This document shows positions 16,981-25,887 of a stretch of 64,000 nucleotides of DNA, one piece after another. How positions within the stretch are numbered: the stretch's first letter is position 1; every line of letters starts with the position of its first letter. A model generated the notes under the pieces. That model did not search any database and had not been told where the DNA came from. It saw only the letters and a program-made list of their open reading frames with translations. The stretch lies in contig NZ_AP023287.1 in assembly GCF_014218295.1 (NCBI RefSeq), forward strand, positions 2,108,001 to 2,172,000, written 5' to 3'. The DNA comes from Mycolicibacterium litorale. Lineage in GTDB: Bacteria; Actinomycetota; Actinomycetes; Mycobacteriales; Mycobacteriaceae. The translations under genes were made by a program, and so were the position numbers.

Positions 16981-17871
16981 ATGGCCCATTCCATGAACCG
17001 CAGAACCCTGTTGTCCGCCGCCGCCGTCATGGGGGGTGCGGCCGCGTTCGCCACCTACACCGGCCGGCCCGCGTTCGCGCAGCCGCCGGCGGGTATCGAA
17101 GCGCTGGAACGGGGCAACAACGCCGTGATCGGTGTGTTCGCGGCGAATCTCGACACCGGGCGCACCGTGGCGCACCGGGCGCAGGAGTCGTTCGCGATGT
17201 GCTCGACGTTCAAGGCCTATCTCGCCGCGCACGTCCTGCAACTCGTGGGCCGCGGTGAGCGGTCGCTCGAGCAGCGCCTGCCCGTGGTCGCGGCCGACAT
17301 CCTGCCCAACTCCCCGCGCACCGAGCCCCGTGTGGGCGGCGACATGACGGTCGCCGAACTGTGCCAGGCGATCTTGCAGGTGAGCGACAACGCCGGGGCG
17401 AACATCCTGCTGCGCGACGTCGGCGGGCCGCAGGCGGTCACGGCGTTCGCGCGCGGGATCGGCGACCCGCGGTCCCGTCTGGACCGTTTCGAGATCGAGC
17501 TGAACTCGGCCGTCCCCGGCGACCCGCGGGACACCAGCACACCCGAGGCGCTGGCCGGCGGGTTCCGGGCGTTCCTCACCGGTGACGTGCTCGCCCCGGC
17601 CCAACGCCGGCTTCTCGAGGACTGGATGCGGGCCAACGAGACGTCGAGTATGCGCGCGGGCCTGCCGCAGGGATGGACCACGGCGGACAAGACCGGTAGC
17701 GGCGACTACGGCACCACGAACGACGTCGGGATCGCCTACGGGCCGCAGGGTCAGCGGCTGCTGCTGGCGGTGATGACGCGCTCGGCCGCCGACGATCCGG
17801 ACGCCGAGAACAACCGGCCGTTGGTCGGCGAGGTGACCGCGGCCGTGCTGCCGGAGCTGCTGCGCCTCTAG
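16981..17871 (+). CDS. bla: Class A beta-lactamase, Tat-exported
   Basis: 296 residues. A twin-arginine leader ([15 protein letters not shown]) ends near AFA-QPP (about residue 33). Catalytic motifs are complete: S75-T-F-K78 (Ambler 70-73), S135-D-N137 (130-132), E171-x-x-L-N175 (166-170) and K237-T-G (234-236). Residue 74 just before the nucleophile is Cys. The third residue of the SDN motif is Asn, whereas M. tuberculosis BlaC has Gly there, a difference linked to how BlaC handles inhibitors. Export by Tat would place it in the periplasm, where it hydrolyses penicillins and cephalosporins. Start may be at Met1 or Met5 (16993). Its stop overlaps the GTG of the next gene. Confidence 0.93.
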   Translation: MAHSMNRRTLLSAAAVMGGAAAFATYTGRPAFAQPPAGIEALERGNNAVIGVFAANLDTGRTVAHRAQESFAMCSTFKAYLAAHVLQLVGRGERSLEQRLPVVAADILPNSPRTEPRVGGDMTVAELCQAILQVSDNAGANILLRDVGGPQAVTAFARGIGDPRSRLDRFEIELNSAVPGDPRDTSTPEALAGGFRAFLTGDVLAPAQRRLLEDWMRANETSSMRAGLPQGWTTADKTGSGDYGTTNDVGIAYGPQGQRLLLAVMTRSAADDPDAENNRPLVGEVTAAVLPELLRL

Positions 17872-18257
17872 TGCATTCCGGCGATGAATGTCCTTGCGGC
17901 AGCGGTGTTCCGTTCGTCGGTTGCTGTCGTCCCCTGCACGTCGGTGAGCGCTGGGCCGAGACCGCCGAGGAGTTGATGCGGTCGCGCTACAGCGCCTACG
18001 CGGTCGGGGATCTCGACTACGTCTGGCGGACCTGGCATCCGCGCACCCGGCCGTCGGCGCTGACGCCGGATCCCGGTCTGGAGTGGATCGCGCTCGAGAT
18101 CGTCGACGTGGTCCGGGGCGGACGCGGCGACGACACCGGCGAAGTGGAGTTCCGGGCGCATTACCGTGCCGGCCGGCGAAGCGGGACGCTGCATGAGCGG
18201 TCCCGCTTCGCCGTTCGGGCCAGGCGCTGGTTCTACGTCGACGGTGACGTCGACTGA
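17871..18257 (+). CDS. YchJ family protein with SEC-C-like zinc motif
   Basis: 128 residues beginning in a TAGTG overlap with the beta-lactamase stop. The N-terminus ECPCGSGVPFVGCCRPLH is a SEC-C-type Cys cluster that should bind zinc; the rest (MRSRYSAYAVGDLDYVWRTWHP, HERSRFAVRARRWFYVDGD) is the NTF2-like YchJ domain. Function is unknown. Coupling to the beta-lactamase gene is probably just operon packing. It converges on ald with a two-base gap. Confidence 0.88.
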   Translation: MHSGDECPCGSGVPFVGCCRPLHVGERWAETAEELMRSRYSAYAVGDLDYVWRTWHPRTRPSALTPDPGLEWIALEIVDVVRGGRGDDTGEVEFRAHYRAGRRSGTLHERSRFAVRARRWFYVDGDVD

Positions 18258-18259
18258 CG

Positions 18260-19387
18260 TCAGGCCAGGACGGTCGCCGGATCGGTGAAGGGCAGGTCCA
18301 GGTCCGCGGCCACCTGCTCGTTGAGCAGCGCGCCGGCGTGCGTGGACAGGCCCTTGGCCAACGCGGCGTCACTCCGGCAGGCGGCCTGCCAGCCCTTGTC
18401 GGCGAGCTTGAGGACGTAGGGCATGGTGGCGTTGGTCAGCGCGAATGTGGACGTGCGCGGGACGGCGCCTGGCATGTTGGCCACGCAGTAGAACACCGTG
18501 TCGTGGACGGTGAACGTCGGGTCGTCGTGCGTCGTGGGCCGCGAGTCCTCGAAGCAGCCGCCCTGGTCGATCGCGATGTCGACCAGCACCGCACCTGAGC
18601 GCATGTGCGCCACAGTCGAATTGGTGACGAGCTTGGGGGCCTTGGCGCCGGGGATGAGGACCGCGCCGATCACCAGGTCGGCGCTCTTGACGGCCTCGTC
18701 GAGTTCGAGCGTCGTGGAGTACCGGGTCTCGATGGCGCCGCTGTTCTCGTTGTCGATCTTGCGCAGCGTGTTGATGTTGAGGTCGAAGACGGTGACGTGC
18801 GCTCCCATGCCCTTGGCGATGCGGGCGGCGTTGTAACCGGCGACCCCGCCGCCGATGACGACGACGTTGGCCGGCGCGACACCGGGCACTCCGCCCATCA
18901 GTGCGCCGCGTCCGCCCTGGGTGCGCATCAGGTGGTAGGCGCCGACCTGGGCGGAGAGCCGTCCGGCGACCTCGCTCATCGGCGCCAGGAGGGGAAGCGC
19001 GACCGATCCGTCCGGGCCGGCCGTCTGCACGGTCTCGTAAGCGATCGAGGTGGTGCGCGAGCTCAGCAGCGCGTCGGTGCAGGGCTTCGACGCAGCCAGG
19101 TGCAGGTAGGTGAACAGCGTCTGGCCCTCCCGCATGCGGGAGTACTCGGCTTCGATCGGTTCCTTGACCTTGAGCAGCAGGTCGGCCTCGCCCCACACCT
19201 CGTCGGCGCCGGCGACGAGTTGGGCGCCCGCCGCCTTGAAGTCGGCATCGGAGATGGCCGAACCGTCGCCGGCGCCGGACTGGATCAGTACCTCGTGGCC
19301 GCGGTTGGCCAGCTCCGCCACGCCCGCGGGCGTGATCGCGACGCGATATTCGTTGTTCTTGATCTCGGTCGGGACGCCGACGCGCAT
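18260..19387 (-). CDS. ald: L-alanine dehydrogenase
   Basis: 375 residues. It interconverts L-alanine and pyruvate with NAD. The opening MRVGVPTEIKNNEYRVAITP, the conserved KVKEP and TYLHLAA segments with catalytic Lys/His, and VIGGGVAGYNAARIAKGMGA (NAD-binding, around residue 170) are diagnostic. ATG 19387 gives this standard N-terminus; an in-frame ATG ten codons upstream adds a polar stretch. It is divergent from aldR, whose product activates or represses ald in response to alanine in mycobacteria. Confidence 0.97.
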   Translation of the reverse strand: MRVGVPTEIKNNEYRVAITPAGVAELANRGHEVLIQSGAGDGSAISDADFKAAGAQLVAGADEVWGEADLLLKVKEPIEAEYSRMREGQTLFTYLHLAASKPCTDALLSSRTTSIAYETVQTAGPDGSVALPLLAPMSEVAGRLSAQVGAYHLMRTQGGRGALMGGVPGVAPANVVVIGGGVAGYNAARIAKGMGAHVTVFDLNINTLRKIDNENSGAIETRYSTTLELDEAVKSADLVIGAVLIPGAKAPKLVTNSTVAHMRSGAVLVDIAIDQGGCFEDSRPTTHDDPTFTVHDTVFYCVANMPGAVPRTSTFALTNATMPYVLKLADKGWQAACRSDAALAKGLSTHAGALLNEQVAADLDLPFTDPATVLA

Positions 19388-19402
19388 GATGCTCCTCGAG
19401 TT

Positions 19403-19425
19403 GTGATGGTCACTCAAAATTGTGA
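19403..19425. promoter_or_regulatory. Candidate AldR-binding region in the ald/aldR divergent promoter
   Basis: Alternating half-sites GTGA (19403-19406), TCAC (19410-19413) and GTGA (19422-19425) form two overlapping inverted repeats in an AT-rich 90-base intergenic region. Lrp/AsnC regulators bind several such half-sites in series. The repeats lie 16-38 bases upstream of the ald start codon. Confidence 0.4.
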
Positions 19426-19467
19426 AGAAAGTTCGACATCAGCACAATGAACGTGACGAAGATTCGC

Positions 19468-19473
19468 TAGCCT
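19468..19473 (+). promoter_or_regulatory. Predicted -10 box of aldR (leaderless)
   Basis: TAGCCT ends six bases before GTG 19480, so transcription would start at the GTG itself. Confidence 0.5.
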
Positions 19474-19479
19474 GCTGTC

Positions 19480-19995
19480 GTGACTGAACGATCAGCGGAT
19501 CGCACGCTCCGGTCGACGCGTACGTCGAAGGATGTTCGGCTGGTGGACATCGACGAGGTCGACCGCCGCATTCTCACCGTTCTGCACGCTGACGCGCGGA
19601 TCTCCAACAGCGCGCTCGCGGAGTCCATCGGCATCGCGCCGTCGACGTGTCACGGCCGAGTGCGACGGCTTCAGGAGCTCGGGGTCATCCGGGGCTTCTA
19701 CACCGACATCGACCCCGCGGCGATCGGGCTGGCACTGCAGGCCATGATCTCGGTGACCCTGCAATCCAACGCCCGCGGCAAGATCCGCAGCTTCATCCAG
19801 CACATCCGCAGCAAACCGCAGGTGATGGACGTCTACTTCCTCGCCGGCGCCGACGACTTCATCCTCCACGTCGCCGCCCGCGACACCGAGGACCTGCGCG
19901 CGTTCGTCGTCGAGAACCTCAACGCCGACGCCGACGTGGCGGGGACGCAGACGTCGCTGATCTTCGAACATCTGCGGGGTGCGTCGCCGCTGTGA
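19480..19995 (+). CDS. aldR: Lrp/AsnC-family regulator of alanine dehydrogenase
   Basis: 171 residues. An N-terminal HTH (IDEVDRRILTVLHADARISNSALAESIGIAPSTCHGRVRRLQ, residues about 23-65; quoted in part) and a C-terminal RAM/ligand domain (ISVTLQ, VYFLAGADDFILHVA). It is divergent from ald as in M. tuberculosis and M. smegmatis, where AldR controls ald with alanine as effector. It converges on the 13E12 gene with 14 bases between stops. Confidence 0.93.
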   Translation: MTERSADRTLRSTRTSKDVRLVDIDEVDRRILTVLHADARISNSALAESIGIAPSTCHGRVRRLQELGVIRGFYTDIDPAAIGLALQAMISVTLQSNARGKIRSFIQHIRSKPQVMDVYFLAGADDFILHVAARDTEDLRAFVVENLNADADVAGTQTSLIFEHLRGASPL

Positions 19996-20009
19996 GTTGT
20001 CGCCCACGG

Positions 20010-21359
20010 CTATTCGGGGTCGTCGTCGTCCTCTCTCTCGCCGTCGGTGAGGTAGCGCTGGGGGTGGAAGTGGTTGTTGACCCTTGGCTGGCCGGTGTCG
20101 AATTCCCTGGGTGGGATCCAGTGGGTGCGGCCGTTGCCGGGGCGTTCGGTGGTCCAGCCGGTTTTCTCGATCAACAGGTTGGCGGGTTGGCAGGCCAGGG
20201 TGAGGTCGGGGATATCGGTGCGCCCGCCGGTGCTGAAGTCGGGGGTGTGGTGGGCTTCGGTCCAGTAGAACGGCACGGTGCATCGGGGGTGGGTGCAGCC
20301 TTTGTCGCGCGCGAATAAGGCCAACCGCTGGGCGGTGGTGGCATTGCGGCGAGCCCGCCCGAAGTACAGGACTTCTTCGGTGTGGTCGTCGAACACCGCC
20401 AGGTAGTGACGCGAGCTTGCGGCCATCCGGATGAGGTCGCGGATCGGGATGCGGTTGCCGCCGCCGGTGTGGGCCCAGCCCGCCGCCCGTTCGAGTTCGT
20501 TGACGGTGGTGGTGGCGACGATGGTGGCGGGCACGCCGGCGACTTGGCCCAGGTTTCCGGAGGCGACTGTGTCGCGCAGGACGGTCTTCACGGCGTCGTG
20601 GTTGCGTTGTGCGGCCGTGCGGTCGTCGCGGCCGGTATGGGCATCGTCGTGGGTCAGATTCGCGCCCGGCGCGGCAAGCTTGGCCAGCGCTACATCGAGC
20701 AAGGCGCGGAACTCGGGGTCGATCCAGCCGGAGATGCGGCTCATGCCGTCCGCTTGCTGGGGACCGACGTGGATTTCCCGGCGGCGTTGTTGTGTGTCGT
20801 AGTCGGGTTCGGTGCCGTCTTGGTCCAGGTAGGTCATCAGTTCGGCGGCGAATTGTCTGAGCTGCTCGGGTCGCATGGTGATCGCGGATTTGGCCAGCAG
20901 GCGTTCGAATTCGTCGCGGGCGGCGACGTCGACGAAGCTGGGGACTTTCTTGATGAACTCTTGGATCACGCGCACGTGGTCGATGCCGATGTCGCCGCGG
21001 GCCACCGTGGCGGCGGTGTGGGCCAGTTCGGTGGCTACGCGCTCGCCGAGCAGCGTGTGGCGGGGGCCGAGTTGGGTGGCGTCGGTAAGGCGTTGGCCGG
21101 CGTCTTTAGCGGTGATGTGCAGCCGATTGGCCAGTAGTTCTGTCAGTGAGGTGGCGCCGGGTTCGTCGGGTGTCGCGGTGTCGATCAGGTGGGTGGTCAG
21201 TGCGTGGTCGATGGTCAGGTCGCGGCGGCGGCCGCGTTCCCGCATCTCGGTGATGGCAAGCACCTGCTGGGCGGTCAGCGATTCGACGGGTAGGGCGGCC
21301 AGCGCGGCGCGGGCGGCTTCGAACTGTGCGAAAGCTGCGACCACGGATTCCCCATCCAT
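20010..21359 (-). CDS. 13E12/DUF222 family protein with C-terminal HNH-like domain
   Basis: 449 residues from ATG 21359. The N-terminal 300 residues are DUF222, as in the mycobacterial 13E12 repeat family. The C-terminal part is HNH-like: CTHPRCTVPFYWTEAHHTPDFSTGG with the zinc cysteines and the HH pair; the usual final histidine of an active HNH nuclease is not evident in LACQPANLLIEKTGW, so catalysis is doubtful. A LexA-type box overlaps its predicted -10, so it should be SOS-induced, as known for several 13E12 genes of M. tuberculosis. It is not part of the conserved aldR-dapB neighbourhood and its codon use is a little less biased, suggesting insertion of a dispersed family member. A longer frame to 21500 would run through the LexA box and is rejected. 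Confidence 0.88.
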   Translation of the reverse strand: MDGESVVAAFAQFEAARAALAALPVESLTAQQVLAITEMRERGRRRDLTIDHALTTHLIDTATPDEPGATSLTELLANRLHITAKDAGQRLTDATQLGPRHTLLGERVATELAHTAATVARGDIGIDHVRVIQEFIKKVPSFVDVAARDEFERLLAKSAITMRPEQLRQFAAELMTYLDQDGTEPDYDTQQRRREIHVGPQQADGMSRISGWIDPEFRALLDVALAKLAAPGANLTHDDAHTGRDDRTAAQRNHDAVKTVLRDTVASGNLGQVAGVPATIVATTTVNELERAAGWAHTGGGNRIPIRDLIRMAASSRHYLAVFDDHTEEVLYFGRARRNATTAQRLALFARDKGCTHPRCTVPFYWTEAHHTPDFSTGGRTDIPDLTLACQPANLLIEKTGWTTERPGNGRTHWIPPREFDTGQPRVNNHFHPQRYLTDGEREDDDDPE

Positions 21360-21362
21360 GAC

Positions 21363-21378
21363 TCGAACACTAGTGCGA
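21363..21378. promoter_or_regulatory. LexA (SOS) box on the promoter of the 13E12 gene
   Basis: TCGAAC-ACTA-GTGCGA matches the mycobacterial SOS consensus TCGAAC-N4-GTTCGA at 11 of 12 positions. On the minus strand it contains TAGTGT (plus coordinates 21367-21372), a -10 box ending seven bases before the ATG at 21359. Bound LexA would cover the -10 and start point of a leaderless mRNA. Confidence 0.8.
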
Positions 21379-21537
21379 ACCACTGACACGTCGGCCCGAG
21401 TTGTGACCACGGAAAGCACTGTGACGCAAGTGGTTTGCGAGGACCGCGAGCGTGCGCAAACGGTCGACCATTGCGCGGTGTGTCGTGTGGGCACACGCAC
21501 GCTCGCAGACGACGGGGGGCGCCCGACGGCGGGCTAC

Positions 21538-22744
<1,207 letters not shown>

Positions 22745-22748
<4 letters not shown>

Positions 22749-22780
22749 GCGCTGGCGCGAAGAGCGGGCAGCACCGATGA
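22745..22780 (+). CDS. Repeat-encoded 11-codon micro-ORF 1
   Basis: Encodes MSAGAKSGQHR. Its ATG overlaps the stop of the upstream membrane protein gene and its TGA (22778-22780) overlaps the ATG of the next micro-ORF. Whether the peptide is made or the ORF only passes ribosomes downstream by termination-reinitiation is unknown. No good Shine-Dalgarno beyond GGAG at 22736-22739. Confidence 0.4.
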
Positions 22781-22812
22781 GCGCTGGCGCGAAGAGCGGG
22801 CAGCACCGATGA
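22777..22812 (+). CDS. Repeat-encoded 11-codon micro-ORF 2
   Basis: Same peptide, MSAGAKSGQHR, linked by ATGA overlaps at both ends. The 32-bp period shifts frame by two bases each time, so each unit uses a different frame. Confidence 0.4.
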   Translation: MSAGAKSGQHR

Positions 22813-22844
22813 GCGCTGGCGCGAAGAGCGGGCAGCACCGATGA
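22809..22844 (+). CDS. Repeat-encoded 11-codon micro-ORF 3
   Basis: Third copy of MSAGAKSGQHR; its stop (22842-22844) overlaps the ATG at 22841 of the flavin reductase-like gene. The chain would carry ribosomes from the upstream gene to the downstream start despite the 96-base insertion. Confidence 0.4.
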   Translation: MSAGAKSGQHR

Positions 22845-23296
22845 GCGCCACCCTGCTCGTCGTCCACCACACGCCCTCGCCGGCCACCCGTGAACTCCTC
22901 GAGGCGGTGCTGGCGGGGGCGCGCGACCCGGACATCGAAGGGGTCGACGTGGAGGTGAAACCCGCGCTGGCGGCCACGCTGTCCGACATGCTCGCCGCCG
23001 ACGGTTACCTGTTCGGCACCACCGCCAACTTCGGTTACATGTCGGGGGCGCTGAAACACTTCTTCGACACCGTGTACTACCCGAGCCTGGACCACGTCGC
23101 CGGCCGCCCGTACGGATTCTGGGTGCACGGCAATAACGACACCGTCGGTGCGGTCAACGCGGTAGAAAAGCTCGCGACGGGACTGGCGCTCGTCAAAGCC
23201 GCCGACGTACTCGAGGTCACCGGCGGCGTCGACGCCGCGGTCCGTCAGCAGGCGTATGAACTGGGCGGCACACTGGCCGCCACGGTGATGGACTGA
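22841..23296 (+). CDS. Flavodoxin-like NAD(P)H-dependent oxidoreductase
   Basis: 151 residues with a flavodoxin fold: LLVVHHTPSPATRELLEAV forms the phosphate-binding loop and TTANFGYMSGALKHFFDTVYYP the flavin-contact segment seen in NADPH-dependent FMN reductases and WrbA-like proteins. It matches Rv2771c in position. Physiological substrate unknown. The first eight bases are the fourth, partial copy of the 32-bp repeat unit. Confidence 0.85.
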   Translation: MSATLLVVHHTPSPATRELLEAVLAGARDPDIEGVDVEVKPALAATLSDMLAADGYLFGTTANFGYMSGALKHFFDTVYYPSLDHVAGRPYGFWVHGNNDTVGAVNAVEKLATGLALVKAADVLEVTGGVDAAVRQQAYELGGTLAATVMD

Positions 23297-23308
23297 AGGG
23301 ACGAACAC

Positions 23309-23764
23309 ATGCCGGGTATCGCCGAGATCGCCCTGGGAGCCGCTCCCATCGCCGGCGGCGCACTGCTCGGTATCGCCGCGGGCAACCTGCGCGGCCCCGA
23401 CTTCCGCGGCATGATCGCCAAGGACATGGACCTGCTCGAACGCATTCCGCCCGAGCAGACGGAGCTTCGCGAGCGGCTCAAGCGCAGCATCGACCAGCGC
23501 ATCGACGACCTCATCACGACCACCGAGCGCAGCCGCGAACTACGCATCGCCGCCATGTCCTACGAGGGCAACTGGCGCGACGTCGTGGTGTTCGTCTGCG
23601 CGGTGCTGTTCACGGTGGTCTGGTGGAACGTCAGCCATGACCGCACCAACTGGCTGGTGATGTTCATCGTGCTGATCCTGCTGTCGGTCGTCGCGGGGGT
23701 CTACGCGGCGCGCGGACTGCTGCGGGCGCTGGGGAGGACGCTGCACGAACGCCACACCGCCTAG
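23309..23764 (+). CDS. Small membrane protein
   Basis: 151 residues, start ATG 23309 after AAGGGA. An N-terminal hydrophobic, glycine-rich stretch (residues 5-24) is followed by a charged helical region with coiled-coil character ([21 protein letters not shown] and onward) and two C-terminal transmembrane helices (about 92-110 and 117-138). I do not recognise the family. Its stop shares CTAG with the convergent hydrolase gene (23761-23764). Confidence 0.7.
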   Translation: MPGIAEIALGAAPIAGGALLGIAAGNLRGPDFRGMIAKDMDLLERIPPEQTELRERLKRSIDQRIDDLITTTERSRELRIAAMSYEGNWRDVVVFVCAVLFTVVWWNVSHDRTNWLVMFIVLILLSVVAGVYAARGLLRALGRTLHERHTA

Positions 23765-24501
23765 CTGGGCAGCGCGCTCGCGAACAACTCCTGCAGGGCG
23801 ATCCAATGCCGCTGCGCCGCCACCTCGTCGTAGGGGGCGTTGTCCGGTACGGCGAAGCCGTGTCCGGCGGGGTAGATCTCGACGGTGTGCGGCACACCCG
23901 CCGCGGTCAGCGCCTTGTCCAGTGTCTCGGCCTGCGCGGCGGTGAACGAGCTGTCGTTCTCGGCGCCGGCCACGTAGACCGTCGCCGTGATCTTGTCGGC
24001 CAGCAGGTGCGGACTGGTGTCGTCGTCGGTGACCAGGCCGCCGCCGTGGAAGGATCCGGCCGCCGCCACCCGTTCGGGCACCCGGCCCGCCACGATCAGG
24101 GACGTCCGGCCGCCCATGCAGTATCCGCACACCCCGAACCGGTCGCCGCGGACCTCGGGCCGGCCGGCGAGGAAGTCGAAGAACGCCGCGGCGTCGGAGG
24201 CCATCTTGTCGGGGGTGACCGACCCGATCATCCCGAACAACCGTCTCCTTTCCGCCTGATCACCGAAGACGGTGCCCATGTCGAACGGTTCCCATTGCCC
24301 GCTGCGGTAGTACACGTCGGGCAGCAGGACGGCGTGGCCGAACGCGGCCAACCGGTCGGCCATCTCGTGGAAGGTGGGGCGGACGCCGCCGGCGTCCGGG
24401 TACATCACCACGCCCGACCACGGGCCGGGCCCGTTGGGGGTGTGGAGGGTGGCGGGGCAGGCGCCGTCCGGTGTCGTGATGGTCGCGGTGATCCTCGGCA
24501 T
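23761..24501 (-). CDS. Dienelactone hydrolase family protein
   Basis: 246 residues. The catalytic Cys of the DLH elbow is visible in [12 protein letters not shown], the Asp in [10 protein letters not shown] and the His in [11 protein letters not shown]. Family members open lactone rings in aromatic degradation, but many are general esterases. Start at ATG 24501 gives the standard N-terminus ([13 protein letters not shown]). It is convergent with the membrane protein gene and divergent from thyA. Confidence 0.9.
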   Translation of the reverse strand: MPRITATITTPDGACPATLHTPNGPGPWSGVVMYPDAGGVRPTFHEMADRLAAFGHAVLLPDVYYRSGQWEPFDMGTVFGDQAERRRLFGMIGSVTPDKMASDAAAFFDFLAGRPEVRGDRFGVCGYCMGGRTSLIVAGRVPERVAAAGSFHGGGLVTDDDTSPHLLADKITATVYVAGAENDSSFTAAQAETLDKALTAAGVPHTVEIYPAGHGFAVPDNAPYDEVAAQRHWIALQELFASALPS

Positions 24502-24530
24502 GCCCTCCGTTGTACTCGGGCGTTCGGAAG

Positions 24531-24536
24531 TAAGCT
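24531..24536 (+). promoter_or_regulatory. Predicted -10 box of thyA-dfrA
   Basis: TAAGCT ends seven bases before GTG 24544, compatible with a leaderless mRNA. Confidence 0.5.
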
Positions 24537-24543
24537 GACCGAC

Positions 24544-25356
24544 GTGCCGATCTCCGGGCCGATCCCCACACCGTACGAGGACCTGTTGCGTCTGGTGCTC
24601 GAGCGCGGAACGCCCAAGGCGGACCGCACCGGAACCGGGACCCGCAGCCTGTTCGGCCACCAGATGCGCTACGACCTGGCGGCCGGCTTCCCGCTGATCA
24701 CCACCAAGAAGGTTCACCTCAAATCCGTCGTCTACGAACTGTTGTGGTTCCTGCGTGGGGATTCCAACGTGCGCTGGCTGCAGGAGCACGGCGTCAGCAT
24801 CTGGGACGAGTGGGCTGACGAATCCGGTGACCTGGGCCCGGTCTACGGGGTGCAGTGGCGGTCCTGGCCGACCCCGTCGGGCGGTCACGTCGACCAGATC
24901 AGCGCGGCCCTCGACCTGCTCAAGAGTGACCCCGACTCGCGGCGCAACATCGTCTCGGCCTGGAACGTCGGAGAGATCCCGCAGATGGCGTTGCCGCCGT
25001 GCCACGCGTTCTTCCAGTTCTACGTCGCCGACGGCCGGTTGTCGTGCCAGCTCTACCAGCGCAGCGCCGACCTGTTCCTCGGGGTGCCGTTCAACATCGC
25101 CAGCTACGCACTGCTCACGCACATGATGGCCGCGCAGGCCGGACTCGGTGTGGGTGAGTTCGTCTGGACGGGCGGGGACTGTCACATCTACGACAACCAT
25201 GTCGAGCAGGTGACCGAACAGCTCGGCCGCGACCCCCGCCCGTACCCGGAACTCGTTCTCGCGCCGCGGGATTCGATATTCGACTACACCTATGAGGACA
25301 TCGTCGTCAAGAACTATGACCCGCACCCGGCGATCAAAGCGCCGGTGGCGGTATGA
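24544..25356 (+). CDS. thyA: Thymidylate synthase (folate-dependent, ThyA)
   Basis: 270 residues. Methylates dUMP with methylene-tetrahydrofolate, producing dihydrofolate. Nucleophile Cys153 in [12 protein letters not shown]; folate and dUMP contacts in [33 protein letters not shown] and HIYDNHVEQ. The GTG start adds seven residues to the M. tuberculosis protein; the -10 box supports it. It overlaps dfrA by ATGA, coupling dihydrofolate production to its recycling. The window also contains thyX. Confidence 0.97.
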   Translation: MPISGPIPTPYEDLLRLVLERGTPKADRTGTGTRSLFGHQMRYDLAAGFPLITTKKVHLKSVVYELLWFLRGDSNVRWLQEHGVSIWDEWADESGDLGPVYGVQWRSWPTPSGGHVDQISAALDLLKSDPDSRRNIVSAWNVGEIPQMALPPCHAFFQFYVADGRLSCQLYQRSADLFLGVPFNIASYALLTHMMAAQAGLGVGEFVWTGGDCHIYDNHVEQVTEQLGRDPRPYPELVLAPRDSIFDYTYEDIVVKNYDPHPAIKAPVAV

Positions 25357-25844
25357 GGTCTGTCGGGCTCATCTGGGCGCAGTCGACCTCCGGCATCATC
25401 GGCCGCGACGGCGGCATTCCCTGGCACCTACCCGAGGATCTGGCCCGGTTCAAGGAGATCACGCTCGGTCATCCCGTCGTGATGGGTCGACGGACGTGGG
25501 AGTCGCTGCCGGCAAAGGTGCGGCCGCTGCCCGGACGCAAGAACGTCGTGCTGACCCGGCAGGCCGACTATCTGGCCGACGGAGCCGAAGTCGCGACCTC
25601 GCTCGACGACGCACTGAGCGACGAGGAGACGTGGGTGATCGGCGGTGAGCGCGTGTACACGCAGGCGCTCACCCACGCCACCCGCTGTGAGGTCACCGAG
25701 GTCGAGATCGAACTGCACCGGCAGGATGCGGATGCGGTCGCGCCCGTCCTCGGCCAGTCCTGGGCCGGTACCACGGGGGAATGGTTGACCAGCTCCTCCG
25801 GGTTGCGGTACCGGTTCCACAGCTACCGGCGCATCGACGCCTGA
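25353..25844 (+). CDS. dfrA: Dihydrofolate reductase
   Basis: 163 residues. NADPH-dependent reduction of dihydrofolate. The active-site acid is in [11 protein letters not shown] (after the [12 protein letters not shown] loop); cofactor elements [12 protein letters not shown] and [12 protein letters not shown] are intact. It begins in the ATGA overlap with thyA. The antifolate-binding residues look wild type. Confidence 0.97.
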   Translation: MRSVGLIWAQSTSGIIGRDGGIPWHLPEDLARFKEITLGHPVVMGRRTWESLPAKVRPLPGRKNVVLTRQADYLADGAEVATSLDDALSDEETWVIGGERVYTQALTHATRCEVTEVEIELHRQDADAVAPVLGQSWAGTTGEWLTSSSGLRYRFHSYRRIDA

Positions 25845-25887
25845 AGATCCTCTTCGGCCGCACCCTGTCGGTGCGGTAGGCGACGAT

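Noticed and set aside
21360..21500. Upstream extension of the 13E12 gene to 21500
   Set aside because: It would be transcribed through the LexA box and -10; ATG 21359 with MDGESVV fits the family N-terminus.
25353..25356. Frameshift or fusion between thyA and dfrA
   Set aside because: It is an ordinary ATGA overlap; both proteins are full length.
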